A DNA stretch of 64,000 nucleotides. Origin: Bailinhaonella thermotolerans. Its GTDB lineage: Bacteria > Actinomycetota > Actinomycetes > Streptosporangiales > Streptosporangiaceae. Of the stretch, positions 53,450 through 63,955 are shown piece after piece. Both the position numbers and the translations under genes were made by a program. The notes beneath the pieces were generated by a model that ran no database searches, was not told the DNA's origin, and worked only from the letters and a program-made list of their open reading frames with translations. Each line of letters starts with the position of its first letter. The stretch's first letter is position 1. Location of the stretch: assembly GCF_003594875.1 (NCBI RefSeq), contig NZ_QZEY01000007.1, positions 275,493 through 339,492 on the forward strand. Direction: 5' to 3'.

Positions 53450-53455
53450 TAGCAT
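53450..53455 (+). promoter_or_regulatory. Candidate -10 of a leaderless promoter (pepA)
   Basis: TAGCAT ends eight bases before GTG 53464 with no ribosome binding site between. Confidence 0.45.
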
Positions 53456-53463
53456 CGGCCTAC

Positions 53464-54948
53464 GTGACCACTGTGAGCCGCACCACCGCAGATCTTCAGT
53501 CCGTCGACGCCGACGCGCTCGTCATCGGTGTCCACGCCGGCCCGGACGGTCCCCGCCCCGCCGCCGGCGCCGAGTCCGCCGACGCCGCGCTCGGCGGGCG
53601 GCTCGGCCAGACGCTTTCCGCCATGGGCTTCTCCGGCAAGGCCGGGGAGATCGCCAAGGTCCCGACGTTCGGCGCGCTGCCCGCCACGATCCTCGTCGCG
53701 GCCGGCCTGGGCGACGCCCCCGCCGAGGGCCCCGTCGACAACGAGACCCTCCGCCGCGCCGCGGGAGCGGCGGTCCGCGCGCTGGCCGGCACGGCTCACG
53801 CCGCCCTCGCGCTCCCCGCGGCCTCCGACGACGCCGCCGAGGCCGTCACCCTGGGCGGCCTGCTCGGCGCGTACGCCTTCGGGCGCTACCACACCACCGG
53901 CGACCGCAAGGCCCCCGTCGAGCGGCTCACCGTCGTGACCGAGGCCGGCGAGGCCGCGCTGAAGCGCGCCGAGGTCGTCGCCGACTCCGTGACGGCGGTG
54001 CGCGACCTGGTCAACACCCCGCCGTCGGACCTGTGGCCGGACCGCTTCGCCCGCATCGTCGAGGAGCGCGGCCGCGAGCTGGGCCTGGACGTCGAGGTGC
54101 TGGACGAGAAGGCGCTCAAGGAGGGCGGCTACGGCGGCATCTCCGGCGTCGGCCAGGGCTCGGTCAACCCGCCGCGCCTGGTCCGCGTGGCCTACTCCCA
54201 CCCCGAGGCCGCCAGGACGCTCGCGTTCGTCGGCAAGGGCATCACCTTCGACTCCGGCGGCCTGTCCCTCAAGCCCGCCGCCTCCATGGACTGGATGAAG
54301 TCCGACATGGGCGGCGCCGGGGCGGTCTTCGGCGCGGTCTCCGCCGTCGCCAGGCTCGGCCTGAAGGTCAACGTGATCGGCTACCTGCCGCTCGCCGAGA
54401 ACATGCCGAGCGGCACCGCGCAGCGCCCCTCCGACGTGCTGACCACGCTCTCCGGCAAGACCGTCGAGGTGCTCGACACCGACGCCGAGGGCCGCCTGGT
54501 CCTGTGCGACGCGATCACCCGCGCCACCCAGGACGACCCCGACCTGATCGTCGACGTCGCCACCCTGACCGGCGCGCAGATCGTCGCCCTCGGCTGGCGT
54601 ACCGCGGGCCTGATGTCCAACGACGACTCCGCCCGCGACGAGGTGCTGGCCGCCGCCGCCAAGGCCGGCGAGCCGATCTGGGCGATGCCGCTGCCCGAGG
54701 AGCTCCGCAAGGGCCTGGACTCCCCCGTGGCCGACCTCGCCAACCTCCAGCCCGAGCGCTGGGGCGCCATGCTCACCGCGGGCATCTTCCTCCGGGAATT
54801 CGTGCCCGCCGGGCAGCGCTGGGCACACATAGACATGGCCGGGCCGGCGTTCAACAAGGGCGAGCCCTACGGCTACACGCCGAAGGGCGGCACCGGCGTG
54901 ACCACTCGCACCCTGATCGAGCTGGCCACCGAGTACGCCCAGGCGTGA
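53464..54948 (+). CDS. pepA: Leucyl aminopeptidase (M17)
   Basis: The 494-residue enzyme has the M17 layout: a variable N-terminal domain, then VRDLVNTPPSDLWPDRFA, FVGKGITFDSGGLSLKP (metal Asp and Lys), WMKSDMGGAGAVFGA, YLPLAENMPSG and the signature DTDAEGRLVLCDAI. Two metal ions bind the Asp, Glu and Lys residues in these segments. It removes N-terminal residues from peptides in the cytoplasm. It corresponds in place to Rv2213 (pepB). A 13-base inverted repeat follows the gene. Confidence 0.93.
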   Translation: MTTVSRTTADLQSVDADALVIGVHAGPDGPRPAAGAESADAALGGRLGQTLSAMGFSGKAGEIAKVPTFGALPATILVAAGLGDAPAEGPVDNETLRRAAGAAVRALAGTAHAALALPAASDDAAEAVTLGGLLGAYAFGRYHTTGDRKAPVERLTVVTEAGEAALKRAEVVADSVTAVRDLVNTPPSDLWPDRFARIVEERGRELGLDVEVLDEKALKEGGYGGISGVGQGSVNPPRLVRVAYSHPEAARTLAFVGKGITFDSGGLSLKPAASMDWMKSDMGGAGAVFGAVSAVARLGLKVNVIGYLPLAENMPSGTAQRPSDVLTTLSGKTVEVLDTDAEGRLVLCDAITRATQDDPDLIVDVATLTGAQIVALGWRTAGLMSNDDSARDEVLAAAAKAGEPIWAMPLPEELRKGLDSPVADLANLQPERWGAMLTAGIFLREFVPAGQRWAHIDMAGPAFNKGEPYGYTPKGGTGVTTRTLIELATEYAQA

Positions 54949-54949
54949 C

Positions 54950-54985
54950 GTGACCGGTCGGCGCGAACCCCGGCCGACCGGTCAC
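54950..54985. terminator. Inverted repeat after pepA
   Basis: GTGACCGGTCGGC and GCCGACCGGTCAC form a 13-base stem with a ten-base loop right after the pepA stop. There is no T tail. Confidence 0.65.
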
Positions 54986-55049
54986 CACAAGTGAAAAACT
55001 GCGAGCGAGCACCAAATGCGAGCACAACATTTCGGACAAGGAGACCCCT

Positions 55050-56441
55050 GTGGCTGATGGCAGCGGCCCCTACGACCTGGTCGTCCTGGGGGGTGGGAGC
55101 GCCGGCTACGCCTGTGCCCTGCGAGCGGTCGAGCTGGATCTGCGCGTAGCGCTCATCGAGAAGGACAAGATCGGCGGCACCTGCCTTCACCGCGGATGCA
55201 TTCCGACCAAGGCTCTTCTGCACTCGGCCGAGATCGCCGACCAGGCGCGCGAGAGTGACAAGTTCGGGATCAAGGCCCGCTTCGAGGGCGTCGACATGCC
55301 CGGCGTGAACGCCTTCAAGGACAAGATCGTCACGCGGGCCTGGAAGGGCGTCCAGGGTCTCCTCAAGGCCGGCGGCGTCACCGTGATCGAGGGCGAGGGC
55401 CGCCTCACCGGCCCGACCCAGGTGACCGTGCGGACCGCCGAGGGCGAGCAGGTCGTCGAGGGCGCGCACATCGTGCTCGCCACCGGCTCCGAGCCGCGCT
55501 CCCTGCCGGGCCTGGAGTTCGACCACGAGCGGATCATCTCCAGCGAGGACGCCCTGCGGCTGGACCGGGTCCCGGGCTCGGTGGTCATCCTGGGCGGCGG
55601 CGTCATCGGCGTCGAGTTCGCCAGCGTGTGGCGCTCCTTCGGCGCCGAGGTCACCATCGTCGAGATGCTGCCGCACCTGCTCCCGCTGGAGGAGGAGTCC
55701 AGCTCCAAGCTGCTGGAGCGCGCCTTCCGCCGCCGCGGCATCAAGTACGAACTGGGCGTCCGCTTCGAGAGCGCCAAGCCGACCGAGAACGGCGTCCAGG
55801 TGACGCTGGAGGGCGGCAAGACCCTCGACGCCGAGGTGCTGCTCGTCGCCGTCGGCCGCGGCGCGGTCTCCGCCGGGCTGGGCTACGAGGAGGCCGGCCT
55901 GCAGGTCGAGCGGGGCACGGTGAAGGTGGACGAGCTCTGCCGCACCAACGTCCCCACGATCTCGGCCATCGGCGACCTCATCGCCACCCCGCAGCTCGCC
56001 CACGTCGGCTTCGCCGAGGGCATCCTCGTCGCCGAGCGCCTGGGCGGCCTCAACCCCGCCCCGATCGACTACGACGGCGTGCCCCGGGTCACCTACTCCG
56101 ACCCCGAGGTCGCCTCGGTCGGCCTCACCACGGCCGCCGCGCGCGAGCGGGGTCACGACGTCGTCGAGGCCGTCTACGACCTCGGCGGCAACCCGAAGAG
56201 CCAGATCCTCCAGACGCAGGGCGCCGTCAAGGTCATCGCCCAGAAGGACGGCCCGATCCTCGGCGTGCACATGGTGGGCGCCCGGGTCGGCGAGCTGATC
56301 ACCGAAGGCCAGCTCCTCTACAACTGGGAGGCCCTGCCCTCCGAGGTGGCCCAGCTCCTGCACGCCCACCCGTCCCAGTCGGAGGCCGTCGGCGAGGCCG
56401 CCATGGTGCTCGCCGGCAAGCCCCTGCACGTCCACAACTGA
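55050..56441 (+). CDS. lpdA: Dihydrolipoamide dehydrogenase
   Basis: The 463-residue flavoenzyme has the FAD motif [20 protein letters not shown], redox cysteines in [16 protein letters not shown], the NAD motif [18 protein letters not shown], the second FAD motif [10 protein letters not shown] and the dimer-interface [13 protein letters not shown] with the catalytic His-Glu. It reoxidises the lipoyl arm of 2-oxoacid dehydrogenase E2. GTG 55050 has AAGGAG upstream. The E2 gene follows after 38 bases in the same direction. Confidence 0.95.
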   Translation: MADGSGPYDLVVLGGGSAGYACALRAVELDLRVALIEKDKIGGTCLHRGCIPTKALLHSAEIADQARESDKFGIKARFEGVDMPGVNAFKDKIVTRAWKGVQGLLKAGGVTVIEGEGRLTGPTQVTVRTAEGEQVVEGAHIVLATGSEPRSLPGLEFDHERIISSEDALRLDRVPGSVVILGGGVIGVEFASVWRSFGAEVTIVEMLPHLLPLEEESSSKLLERAFRRRGIKYELGVRFESAKPTENGVQVTLEGGKTLDAEVLLVAVGRGAVSAGLGYEEAGLQVERGTVKVDELCRTNVPTISAIGDLIATPQLAHVGFAEGILVAERLGGLNPAPIDYDGVPRVTYSDPEVASVGLTTAAARERGHDVVEAVYDLGGNPKSQILQTQGAVKVIAQKDGPILGVHMVGARVGELITEGQLLYNWEALPSEVAQLLHAHPSQSEAVGEAAMVLAGKPLHVHN

Positions 56442-56479
56442 TAAGCCCTCACAGAAACGCGATAGGAGCACTGCGAACC

Positions 56480-57943
56480 ATGCCGGTCTCCGTAACCATG
56501 CCCCAGCTCGGCGAGAGCGTCACCGAGGGCACCGTCACCCGTTGGCTCAAGAAGGAGGGGGAGCGCGTCGAGGCTGACGAGCCGCTCCTCGAGGTGTCGA
56601 CCGACAAGGTCGACACCGAGATCCCCTCCCCCGCCGCGGGCGTCCTGCAGAAGATCGTCGTCGCCGAAGACGAGACGGTCGAGGTCGGCGCCGAGCTGGC
56701 CGTCATCGGCGAGGGCGGCGAGGCCCCGGCCGAGCAGGCCCCCGCCCCGCAGGCCGAGCCGGAGCCCCAGCCCGAGCCCGAGCCCGAGCCGCAGCCGGCT
56801 CCCCAGCCCGCTCCCCAGCAGGTGAGCGCGCCGCAGCCGCAGTACCAGCCGCCGGCCCCGCAGTACCAGCCGCCGGCGCCGCCGCAGCCCGCCCCGGCCC
56901 CGCAGCCGCAGGCCCAGGCTCCGGCGCAGGCCCCGGCCGCGACCTCGGGTGACAGCCCGTACGTCACGCCGCTGGTGCGCAAGCTCGCCGCCGAGCACAA
57001 CGTGGACCTCGACTCGCTGACCGGCACCGGCGTCGGCGGCCGCATCCGCAAGCAGGACGTGCTCGAGGCCGCCCGCGCCCAGCGCGAGAAGGCCGCCCAG
57101 GCCCAGCAGCAGGCCCCGGCCGCCGCGGCCCCCGCCGCGCAGGCCCAGCCCGCCGCCCCGGCCCAGCAGCAGGCTCCGGCCGCCGCCCCGGCCCCCGCGG
57201 TCGAGGTGGACACCACGCTGCGCGGCCGTACCGAGAAGATGTCGCGCCTGCGCCAGACCATCGCCAAGCGCATGGTGGAGTCGCTCCAGACCTCCGCCCA
57301 GCTCACGACGGTGGTCGAGGTGGACGTGACCCGCATCGCGCGGCTGCGCGAGCAGGCCAAGGCCGACTTCCAGCGCCGCGAGGGCGTCAAGCTGTCGTTC
57401 CTGCCGTTCTTCGCGCAGGCGGCGATCGAGGCCCTCAAGGTCCACCCCAAGCTCAACGCCGTCATCGACGACGAGACCAACGAGGTGACCTACCACGAGG
57501 CCGAGCACCTGGGCATCGCGGTGGACACCGACCGCGGCCTGCTGGTGGCGACCGTCCGCGACGCGGGCGACCTCAACATCGGCGGTCTGGCCCGCAAGAT
57601 CGCGGACCTGGCCGAGCGCACCCGCGCCAACAAGATCAGCCCGGACGAGGTCACCGGCGCGACCTTCACGCTGACCAACACCGGCAGCCGTGGCGCGCTG
57701 TTCGACACGCCGATCCTGTTCAAGCCGCAGGTCGGCATGCTGGGCACCGGCGCCGTCGTCAAGCGCCCGGTCGTCGTCGAGGACCCGGACCTGGGCGAGG
57801 TCATCGCCGTCCGCTCGATGGTCTACCTGGCCCTGACCTACGACCACCGGCTCGTGGACGGCGCCGACGCCGCCCGCTTCCTCACCACGATCAAGAACCG
57901 CCTGGAGGAGGGCCGGTTCGAGGCCGCGCTTGGGCTAGCGTAG
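56480..57943 (+). CDS. sucB: 2-Oxoacid dehydrogenase E2 dihydrolipoyl acyltransferase
   Basis: The 487-residue protein has one lipoyl domain ([20 protein letters not shown], lipoyl Lys in [14 protein letters not shown]), a Pro/Gln/Ala/Glu-rich hinge, an E3-binding domain ([32 protein letters not shown]), a second Gln/Ala hinge and the catalytic domain ending [17 protein letters not shown] with the HxxxDG motif. Position matches dlaT (Rv2215), which serves pyruvate dehydrogenase in mycobacteria, so the name sucB versus dlaT is open. ATG 56480 follows GATAGGAG. Confidence 0.93.
   Translation: MPVSVTMPQLGESVTEGTVTRWLKKEGERVEADEPLLEVSTDKVDTEIPSPAAGVLQKIVVAEDETVEVGAELAVIGEGGEAPAEQAPAPQAEPEPQPEPEPEPQPAPQPAPQQVSAPQPQYQPPAPQYQPPAPPQPAPAPQPQAQAPAQAPAATSGDSPYVTPLVRKLAAEHNVDLDSLTGTGVGGRIRKQDVLEAARAQREKAAQAQQQAPAAAAPAAQAQPAAPAQQQAPAAAPAPAVEVDTTLRGRTEKMSRLRQTIAKRMVESLQTSAQLTTVVEVDVTRIARLREQAKADFQRREGVKLSFLPFFAQAAIEALKVHPKLNAVIDDETNEVTYHEAEHLGIAVDTDRGLLVATVRDAGDLNIGGLARKIADLAERTRANKISPDEVTGATFTLTNTGSRGALFDTPILFKPQVGMLGTGAVVKRPVVVEDPDLGEVIAVRSMVYLALTYDHRLVDGADAARFLTTIKNRLEEGRFEAALGLA
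57936..57941 (+). promoter_or_regulatory. Candidate -10 inside the end of sucB (TIGR01777 gene)
   Basis: TAGCGT ends six bases before GTG 57948 and runs into the first base of the sucB TAG stop. The next gene may have its own leaderless promoter in addition to read-through. Confidence 0.35.
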
Positions 57944-57947
57944 CCAT

Positions 57948-58835
57948 GTGAGGATTGTGGTGACCGGTTCCTCCGGTCTGCTCGGTTCGGCCCTCGTCCG
58001 CGTTCTGCGCGGCGAGGGCCGCCGTGTTGTGAGCCTCGTGCGCCGCGCGCCCGCGGGCGCCGACGAGGCCCGGTGGGACCCGCGCGGCGGCGAGGTGGAC
58101 CGGTCGGCGCTCGACGGCGCCGACGCGGTCGTCCACCTCGCCGGCGCGGGGCTCGGGGACCGCCGCTGGACCCCCTCGCGCCGGCGGGAGATCGTCGCGA
58201 GCCGGGTCGAGGGCACGCGGACGCTCGTGCGCGCGATGGCCTCGCTCGACCGGCCCCCGCGAGTGCTCCTCTCCGGCTCCGCGATCGGCTTCTACGGCGA
58301 CACCGGCGACCGGGCGGTGGACGAGACCGCCCCGGCGGGGACGGGCTTCCTGGCGGATCTGGTGCGCGCGTGGGAGGCCGAGGCGATCGCCGCCGAGGAG
58401 TTCACCCGGGTCGTACGGCTGCGCACGGGGCTGGTCCAGACGGCGCGGGGCGGGTCGCTGCGGCGGATCCTGCCGATCTTCCGGCTCGGGCTGGGCGCCC
58501 CGCTGGGCTCCGGGCGGCAGTACTGGAGCTGGATCACCCTGCACGACTGGGTGGGCGCGGTGTGCTTCCTGCTGGAGTCCGAGGTCTTCGGGCCAGTGAA
58601 CCTGACCGCGCCCGAGCCGGTCACCAACGCCGAGTACACCCGGGCCCTGGGCCGCGCCGTACGGCGTCCCACGTGGCCGATCCGGGTCCCGGGGTTCGCG
58701 CTGCGGGCGGCGCTCGGGGGGTTCGCCGACGAGGGCGTGCTGATCGGGCAGCGGGTCCTGCCCGCGCGGCTGGCCGAGGCGGGCTACGCGTTCCAGCATC
58801 CGGGCCTCGGCCCCGCCCTGCGGGCCGTACTGTGA
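57948..58835 (+). CDS. TIGR01777 family NAD(P)-binding epimerase-like protein
   Basis: The 295-residue protein has an extended SDR Rossmann motif (RIVVTGSSGLLGSALVRVL), VVHLAGAGLGDRRWT, the family-typical LLSGSAIGFYGDTGDRAVDE with the active-site Tyr, and a C-terminal SulA-type extension (PLGSGRQYWSWITLHDWVGA). It is the homologue in place of Rv2216. Substrate unknown. Only four bases separate it from sucB. Confidence 0.88.
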   Translation: MRIVVTGSSGLLGSALVRVLRGEGRRVVSLVRRAPAGADEARWDPRGGEVDRSALDGADAVVHLAGAGLGDRRWTPSRRREIVASRVEGTRTLVRAMASLDRPPRVLLSGSAIGFYGDTGDRAVDETAPAGTGFLADLVRAWEAEAIAAEEFTRVVRLRTGLVQTARGGSLRRILPIFRLGLGAPLGSGRQYWSWITLHDWVGAVCFLLESEVFGPVNLTAPEPVTNAEYTRALGRAVRRPTWPIRVPGFALRAALGGFADEGVLIGQRVLPARLAEAGYAFQHPGLGPALRAVL

Positions 58836-58890
58836 TCTGCCGTCACTACGCAAGAAGCACCATGCGGTGCGCCGACGCGGGGAGAAGAAC

Positions 58891-59622
58891 ATGCTTGGCC
58901 AGTCGCACATCCTGGCGATCGGGGGCGGGTCGTTCCTGCCGTCCGACCGTTACTCGTTCATCCGCCCGAGCGGGCTGCTGCGGTACGCCCTCGACCTGAC
59001 CGGGCAGGACCGGCCCAAGCTGTGCCTGGTGGCGACGGCGCTGGGCGACGAGCACTCGCGGCTGCTGCAGATGTACGACGCGTTCCGCGACTGGGACGTC
59101 GAGGTCAGCCACCTGACGGTGTTCCCGATGCCGAACGTGCCGGACCCGCGCGCGTTCCTGCTGGAGCAGGACATCGTCTACGTCACCGGGGGCAGCGTGG
59201 CGAACCTGATGGCGCTGTGGCGGCTGCACGGCCTGGACGAGGCGTTCACCGAGGCGTGGCGCGCGGGGGTGGTGCTGGCCGGGCAGAGCGCGGGGGCGCT
59301 GTGCTGGCACGTCGGCGGCAACACCGACTCCTTCGGGCCGACGCTGCGCCAGTGGGACCAGGGCCTCGGCCTCCTCCCGTACTCCTGCGGCGTCCACTAC
59401 AACTCCGACCCCCAGCGCCGGACCCTCCTCCACGAGGCCGTCGCCGCGGGCACCCTCCCCCAGGGCTACGCCGCCGACGAGGGCGTGGGCCTGCACTACG
59501 TCGGGACCGAGCTGGTCCAGGCGGTGACCATCGACCCCGAGGGCCGCGCCTACCGGGTCGAGCCCGACGGGGCGGGCGGCGCCAAGGAGTCCGTCATCGA
59601 GGCCCGCCTCCTCACCTCCTGA
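58891..59622 (+). CDS. Peptidase E (S51 family)
   Basis: The 243-residue protein has the class I glutamine amidotransferase-like fold of S51: ILAIGGGSFLPSDRYSFIRP, LCLVATALGDEHSRLL, VYVTGGSVANLMALW, and the nucleophile elbow VLAGQSAGALCWHVGG with the catalytic Ser. YSCGVHYNSDPQRR supplies the His/Asp region. It probably cleaves alpha-aspartyl dipeptides. ATG 58891 is preceded by GGGGAGAAG; an upstream ATG at 58862 is less likely. Confidence 0.85.
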   Translation: MLGQSHILAIGGGSFLPSDRYSFIRPSGLLRYALDLTGQDRPKLCLVATALGDEHSRLLQMYDAFRDWDVEVSHLTVFPMPNVPDPRAFLLEQDIVYVTGGSVANLMALWRLHGLDEAFTEAWRAGVVLAGQSAGALCWHVGGNTDSFGPTLRQWDQGLGLLPYSCGVHYNSDPQRRTLLHEAVAAGTLPQGYAADEGVGLHYVGTELVQAVTIDPEGRAYRVEPDGAGGAKESVIEARLLTS

Positions 59623-59796
59623 CCATCCCGCTCGCCGGGATACCGCGATCCCGCGCCCGCCCGCGTCGTCCCCCGGGGACCTGAACGGCGTCGGCGTGCG
59701 CGGGATCACGATCCGGGGAGGCCCCGCGGCCGGGGCCGGGACGCCCTGGGAGGGGCCCGGGGAGCGGGCCGTGGGACGGCGTGTCGCGCCTTCGTC

Positions 59797-59802
59797 TAAC
59801 CT
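59797..59802 (+). promoter_or_regulatory. Candidate -10 of a leaderless promoter (lipB)
   Basis: TAACCT ends six bases before GTG 59809. Confidence 0.45.
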
Positions 59803-59808
59803 GGACGC

Positions 59809-60486
59809 GTGACCAAGCTCGCGATGGTCCGGCTCGGTGTGGACGTGCCCTACGAGCAGGCGTGGGACCTGCAACGCAAGGTGCACGAGCGCCGGGTGGC
59901 GGACTCGCTCCCCGACACCTGCCTGCTGCTCGAACACGCCCCGGTCTACACGGCGGGCAAACGCACGGACCCGCTGGAGCGGCCGATGGACGGCACGCCG
60001 GTGGTGGACGTGGACCGCGGCGGGAAGATCACCTGGCACGGGCCCGGCCAGATCACCGGCTACCCCATCGTCCGGCTGACCGACCCCATGGACGTCGTGG
60101 CCTTCGTCCGGCGGCTGGAGGAGGCGCTGATCAACGTCTGCGCCGACTTCGGCGTGGTCACCGGGCGTGTGGAAGGCCGCAGCGGCGTGTGGGTGCCCGC
60201 CTCGGGCGGCCGCCCCGACCGCAAGCTGGGCGCGATCGGCCTGCGCGTGGCCAGGGGCGTGACGATGCACGGCTTCGCCCTCAACTGCGCGAACGACCTC
60301 AACTGGTACAACCGCATCGTCCCCTGCGGCATCGCCGACGCCGGCGTCTCCAACCTCAGCGAGGAGGCCGGGCGCCGCATCACCGTGGACGAGGTCCTCC
60401 CCTACGTCGAGAAGCGCCTGGCCGAGGCCCTCGACGCCGAGATGGTCGACCTCCACGAGGAAGAGCTCGAACGCCTCCTCCGCTAG
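59809..60486 (+). CDS. lipB: Octanoyl-ACP:protein octanoyltransferase
   Basis: The 225-residue enzyme moves octanoate from ACP to lipoyl domains, first step of lipoate assembly. Motifs: [57 protein letters not shown] with the catalytic Lys, and [17 protein letters not shown] with the catalytic Cys. Start GTG 59809. lipA follows 298 bases downstream; that spacer is GC-rich with two CCGTACGG-type motifs (60606, 60671). Confidence 0.95.
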   Translation: MTKLAMVRLGVDVPYEQAWDLQRKVHERRVADSLPDTCLLLEHAPVYTAGKRTDPLERPMDGTPVVDVDRGGKITWHGPGQITGYPIVRLTDPMDVVAFVRRLEEALINVCADFGVVTGRVEGRSGVWVPASGGRPDRKLGAIGLRVARGVTMHGFALNCANDLNWYNRIVPCGIADAGVSNLSEEAGRRITVDEVLPYVEKRLAEALDAEMVDLHEEELERLLR

Positions 60487-60771
60487 ACCCGCCGGGCGGC
60501 GGGCGCGGCCCCTCGCCGCGCCGGCCGCCCGCCGCGCGTCTCCGCCCGCCTCCGGACCACCGCCCTTCCACCGGAGCGCCGCCCGCCGGGCCGGGTCGCT
60601 TCCCTCCGTACGGCGAGCCGCCCGCCCCGGCCGCGCGCCGCCGTACCCCGGGACGGGCGCCGCGCCCGCCGTACGGGGCGTGCGACGCCGGCCGGGAGGG
60701 CGCCTGGCGCGTCGTGCCTGGACAGGGGTGGTGAGGGGGGCGCGGTGTGCGCGGTGGGTGTGGTGGGGACG

Positions 60772-60777
60772 TAGGCT
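60772..60777 (+). promoter_or_regulatory. Candidate -10 of a leaderless promoter (lipA)
   Basis: TAGGCT ends seven bases before GTG 60785 with no ribosome binding site between. Confidence 0.5.
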
Positions 60778-60784
60778 GATTCTC

Positions 60785-61726
60785 GTGACAGTCGCTCCTG
60801 AAGGCCGCAAGCTTCTCCGCCTGGAAGTACGCAACAGCCAGACCCCCATTGAGCGCAAGCCGCCGTGGATCAAGACGCGGCTCAAGACCGGACCCGAATA
60901 CACCGAGCTGAAATCGCTGGTCCGGCGCGAGGGGCTGCACACCGTTTGCGAAGAGGCGGGGTGTCCCAACATCTACGAGTGCTGGGAGGACCGCGAGGCG
61001 ACGTTCCTGATCGGCGGCGACCAGTGCACGCGGCGCTGCGACTTCTGCCAGATCGACACGGGCAAGCCGGCCGAGTTCGACCGTGACGAGCCGCGCCGCG
61101 TCGCCGAGTCGGTGGCGACGATGGGGCTGCGCTACGCCACCGTCACCGGCGTGGCGCGCGACGACCTGCCCGACGGCGGCGCGTGGCTCTACGCCGAGAC
61201 CGCCCGGCAGATCCACGCGATGGTGCCCGGCTGCGGCGTGGAGCTGCTGATCCCGGACTTCAACGCGATCCCCGAGCAGCTCGACGAGGTGTTCTCCAGC
61301 CGCCCCGAGGTGCTGGCGCACAACATCGAGACCGTGCCGCGGATCTTCAAGCGCATCCGCCCGGCGTTCCGCTACGAGCGCTCCCTCGAAGTGATCACCA
61401 AGGCCCGCGAGGCCGGGCTGGTCACCAAGTCCAACCTGATCCTGGGCATGGGCGAGGAGCGCGAGGAGATCGTCCAGGCCATGCGCGACCTGCACGAGGC
61501 GGGCTGCGACCTGCTGACGATCACGCAGTACCTCCGCCCGTCCCTCCGCCACCACCCCGTCGAGCGCTGGGTCAAGCCGGAGGAGTTCGTGGAGCTCCAG
61601 GCCGAGGCCGAGGCGATCGGCTTCGCCGGCGTGCTGTCCGGGCCGCTCGTGCGCTCGTCCTACCGCGCCGGCCGCCTCTACCAGCAGGCCGTCGAGAAGC
61701 GCGGGGTCGCGTCGGCGCAGGCCTGA
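60785..61726 (+). CDS. lipA: Lipoyl synthase (radical SAM)
   Basis: The 313-residue enzyme inserts two sulfurs into octanoyl-lipoyl domains. Auxiliary cluster cysteines are in [14 protein letters not shown]; the radical SAM cluster is [11 protein letters not shown]; the C-terminal RSSYRAG holds the Ser that ligates the auxiliary cluster. It sacrifices its auxiliary cluster as sulfur source, so cluster resupply by carriers such as the ErpA-type protein in this window is plausible. Start GTG 60785. It completes the lpdA-sucB-lipB-lipA functional group. Confidence 0.96.
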   Translation: MTVAPEGRKLLRLEVRNSQTPIERKPPWIKTRLKTGPEYTELKSLVRREGLHTVCEEAGCPNIYECWEDREATFLIGGDQCTRRCDFCQIDTGKPAEFDRDEPRRVAESVATMGLRYATVTGVARDDLPDGGAWLYAETARQIHAMVPGCGVELLIPDFNAIPEQLDEVFSSRPEVLAHNIETVPRIFKRIRPAFRYERSLEVITKAREAGLVTKSNLILGMGEEREEIVQAMRDLHEAGCDLLTITQYLRPSLRHHPVERWVKPEEFVELQAEAEAIGFAGVLSGPLVRSSYRAGRLYQQAVEKRGVASAQA

Positions 61727-61924
61727 CGCGCCGTCTCACGTCGAGGGCCGCCCTCCGGGTTCACCGGGAGGCGGTCCTCTCGTTTCCGCGCGCCCCGCTC
61801 CCCCGGCGCGTAGTACGGCGGGCGCCGGCGCCCCGCGCTCCGGGGGCGCCGGCGTCGCGCCTCCGGGGACGGACGCCGCCGTCGCGCGCGGGCGCGTGCC
61901 GTACGGCGGGGGCCTGGCGCGGGG

Positions 61925-63604
61925 TCAGAGGCAGCGGCGCAGGTCGGCGTGGGCGGCGCCGCCGCGGACGACGGTGAGCCTGGCCGTCTGGGTCAGCAGG
62001 CCGAGGGGGCCGCGGCAGGTGATCGTCCAGGATTCGGCGTGGTGGGCGGTCGCGGTCTGGCTGGGACGTGGCGACGGGTTGACGTGCCAGGTGAAGCGGC
62101 CGTCCCGGGGGACGGTGATCGACGAGGTGAGCTCGACCGGGTACGTCAGCGCCGGGCCGGTGGAGCCGTCGGGCCGGGCCACCGGGGACGTGGACATCGT
62201 GAACGACTTCGTGAGCGTGAGCGTCGCGCCCGGCGTGGAGCGGCCGCTGATCACCCCGTGCCCGGCCGGGTCGGCGGCGGCCTCGAAGCCGGTCAGGAAG
62301 GCCTCGCGCGCGTCGGAGCCGGGGTACGCGCCGATGCCGAGGTACTGGTCGATGACGTACTGGTACGGCGGGTGGAAGCCGCGGCCGCCGGGCGTGTGCT
62401 CGAACGTGAAGCCGTACGCCCCGGTCGTGTAGTAGACGGTCTCCTCGGTGGTGCCGCTGGCCGCGTAGTAGATGTCCGGCCACGGCCCGGCCGGCCACTT
62501 CATGATTCCGCCGAGCCGCTGCGCGAGGGCGTCGTACGGCACGGCGTCGGCGGGGACGGGCTCGTTGGGGGCGCTGGGCGCGCGCAGGACCCGGGCGTCG
62601 GGGGTGTGATTGCTGAAGGCGACGGTGATCTGGTTCGTGTGGACGAGGTGGCGGATGTTCTGGATCTCCGGTTCGGAGAACGGGCCCTCGCCCCGGTAGT
62701 TGCTCGCGTTCTCGTCGTGGCTCGCGCCGGGCCCGCCCCAGAACGCCCCGTAGTTCCGGTTCGGGTCCACGCCCTTGGCGAAGTTGGCCGGGTCGGCGCA
62801 CTCCTCGCGGGTGGGGACGCGGCCGGGGTTCACGCGGCAGTTCTTGCGCTTTTGCTCCTGGGTGAGGCCGCGCGACATCTCGAACCCGTCGGGGTTGACG
62901 ATCGGCACGACGATCATCCGGGCCCGGTCGAGCAGGGAGGTCACGCGCGGGTCGCGGCCGTCGTTCTGGAGCACGTCCCAGGCGAACTCCATGGTCAGCT
63001 CGACCGTCGGCCATTCGCGGGCGTGGTGCAGCCCGGTCATCAGGAACGCCGGCTTGTGCCCGGCCCGCCGTACGTCCCGGGAGATCTCCGCGGCCCACAC
63101 GGTGTGCCCGAGCAGCGACTTCAGCGGCAGCGCGAACCGGCGCACCTTCCCCGGATGCTCCCGCTCCAGCCGCGCCAGTTCCTCCGCCGTCTCCTCCAGG
63201 GTGCGATAGGTGACCCGCCCGGTGGGCAGCCGGGACGCAGTACGGCGGAGCGCCCGCGCCTCCTCGGCCCGCCGCGCCTCCCGGTTGCGGGCGGCGACGT
63301 CCGGCACCACCACGCTCACCGGGAGCCCGGTGGACCGCAGCCGGGCCTCGTCCGCGCTCCCGTGCAGCATGACGTGGACGTTCTCGCGGTCCCCGTCCAT
63401 CACATCCAGGTCCAGCCGGAGCAGCCGCTCCCGGTCGGCCCGGTCGGGCGCCCTCACCCGGACGATGGACACGACCTCGGCTGCGGCGGCCGCCTCCCGC
63501 GCGGGCGGCGCGGCGAGCGCGGGCGCCCCCGCCAGCGGGAGGATCAACGGCGCCAGCGCCGCGATCGCGACGAACCGGACCTTGCGCGGGACGCGGACAG
63601 CCAT
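61925..63604 (-). CDS. Secreted M14 zinc carboxypeptidase
   Basis: The 559-residue protein has a signal peptide (AVRVPRKVRFVAIAALAPLI, cleavage near ALA), a propeptide-like region to about residue 150, and an M14 catalytic domain. Zinc ligands are in LMTGLHHAREWPTVELTME (HxxE) and VAFSNHTPDARVL (His). The substrate-binding VDPNRNYGAFWGG is present, and the catalytic Glu is in GFTFEHTPGGRG. A C-terminal beta-domain (from about residue 460) ends in a Cys-containing LRRCL. It should trim C-terminal residues from extracellular peptides. ATG 63604 is chosen; GTG 63613 is possible. Confidence 0.87.
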   Translation of the reverse strand: MAVRVPRKVRFVAIAALAPLILPLAGAPALAAPPAREAAAAAEVVSIVRVRAPDRADRERLLRLDLDVMDGDRENVHVMLHGSADEARLRSTGLPVSVVVPDVAARNREARRAEEARALRRTASRLPTGRVTYRTLEETAEELARLEREHPGKVRRFALPLKSLLGHTVWAAEISRDVRRAGHKPAFLMTGLHHAREWPTVELTMEFAWDVLQNDGRDPRVTSLLDRARMIVVPIVNPDGFEMSRGLTQEQKRKNCRVNPGRVPTREECADPANFAKGVDPNRNYGAFWGGPGASHDENASNYRGEGPFSEPEIQNIRHLVHTNQITVAFSNHTPDARVLRAPSAPNEPVPADAVPYDALAQRLGGIMKWPAGPWPDIYYAASGTTEETVYYTTGAYGFTFEHTPGGRGFHPPYQYVIDQYLGIGAYPGSDAREAFLTGFEAAADPAGHGVISGRSTPGATLTLTKSFTMSTSPVARPDGSTGPALTYPVELTSSITVPRDGRFTWHVNPSPRPSQTATAHHAESWTITCRGPLGLLTQTARLTVVRGGAAHADLRRCL

Positions 63605-63955
63605 CAGAACCACCCCGGGCCGAAGGGCGGCGACCCCTCCCCCGCGCAAGATCACCGAGACCACCCCGACTATCGCCCGCCCCCACCCCCCTGTCAACGC
63701 CCCTACCGCCACCCGCCCGGGCCGCCGGCCCCGACCTGGGCCTCCCGCCTTACTCCCGCTGTGACAGGTTCCGCCTGCGCCGGGACAAGGCGGGCGGGGC
63801 TCTTGTCCCCGCCGTGTCGGTGAAGGGGTGGTGTGTACGGCCGGGGGCGGTCGGTGCTCCGGGTATGCGCATGCGGAGGCCCCCGCTGCCGGGTGTTCCG
63901 GTGGCGGGGGCCTTGGCTGCTGTTCGTGCGGGTGTGTGGGGGTGACCTCGGGGGG
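63605..63955. other. 351-base spacer before the M14 gene
   Basis: It contains the M14 upstream region (GC-rich, no clear promoter boxes), a TGTACGGCC motif near 63836 and the terminator of the next gene. No supported ORF is present. Confidence 0.6.
63877..63913 (-). terminator. Terminator of the gene entering at the right edge
   Basis: AGGCCCCCGC and GCGGGGGCCT form a ten-base stem, with an inner CCGG/CCGG stem around GTGTT. Confidence 0.8.

Noticed and set aside
54873..56471. Frame antisense to lpdA
   Set aside because: No domain content; lpdA motifs are complete on the plus strand.
55628..56479. Upstream extension of the sucB frame
   Set aside because: It overlaps lpdA in another frame and is Arg/Pro-rich; the lipoyl domain begins right at ATG 56480 after a ribosome site.
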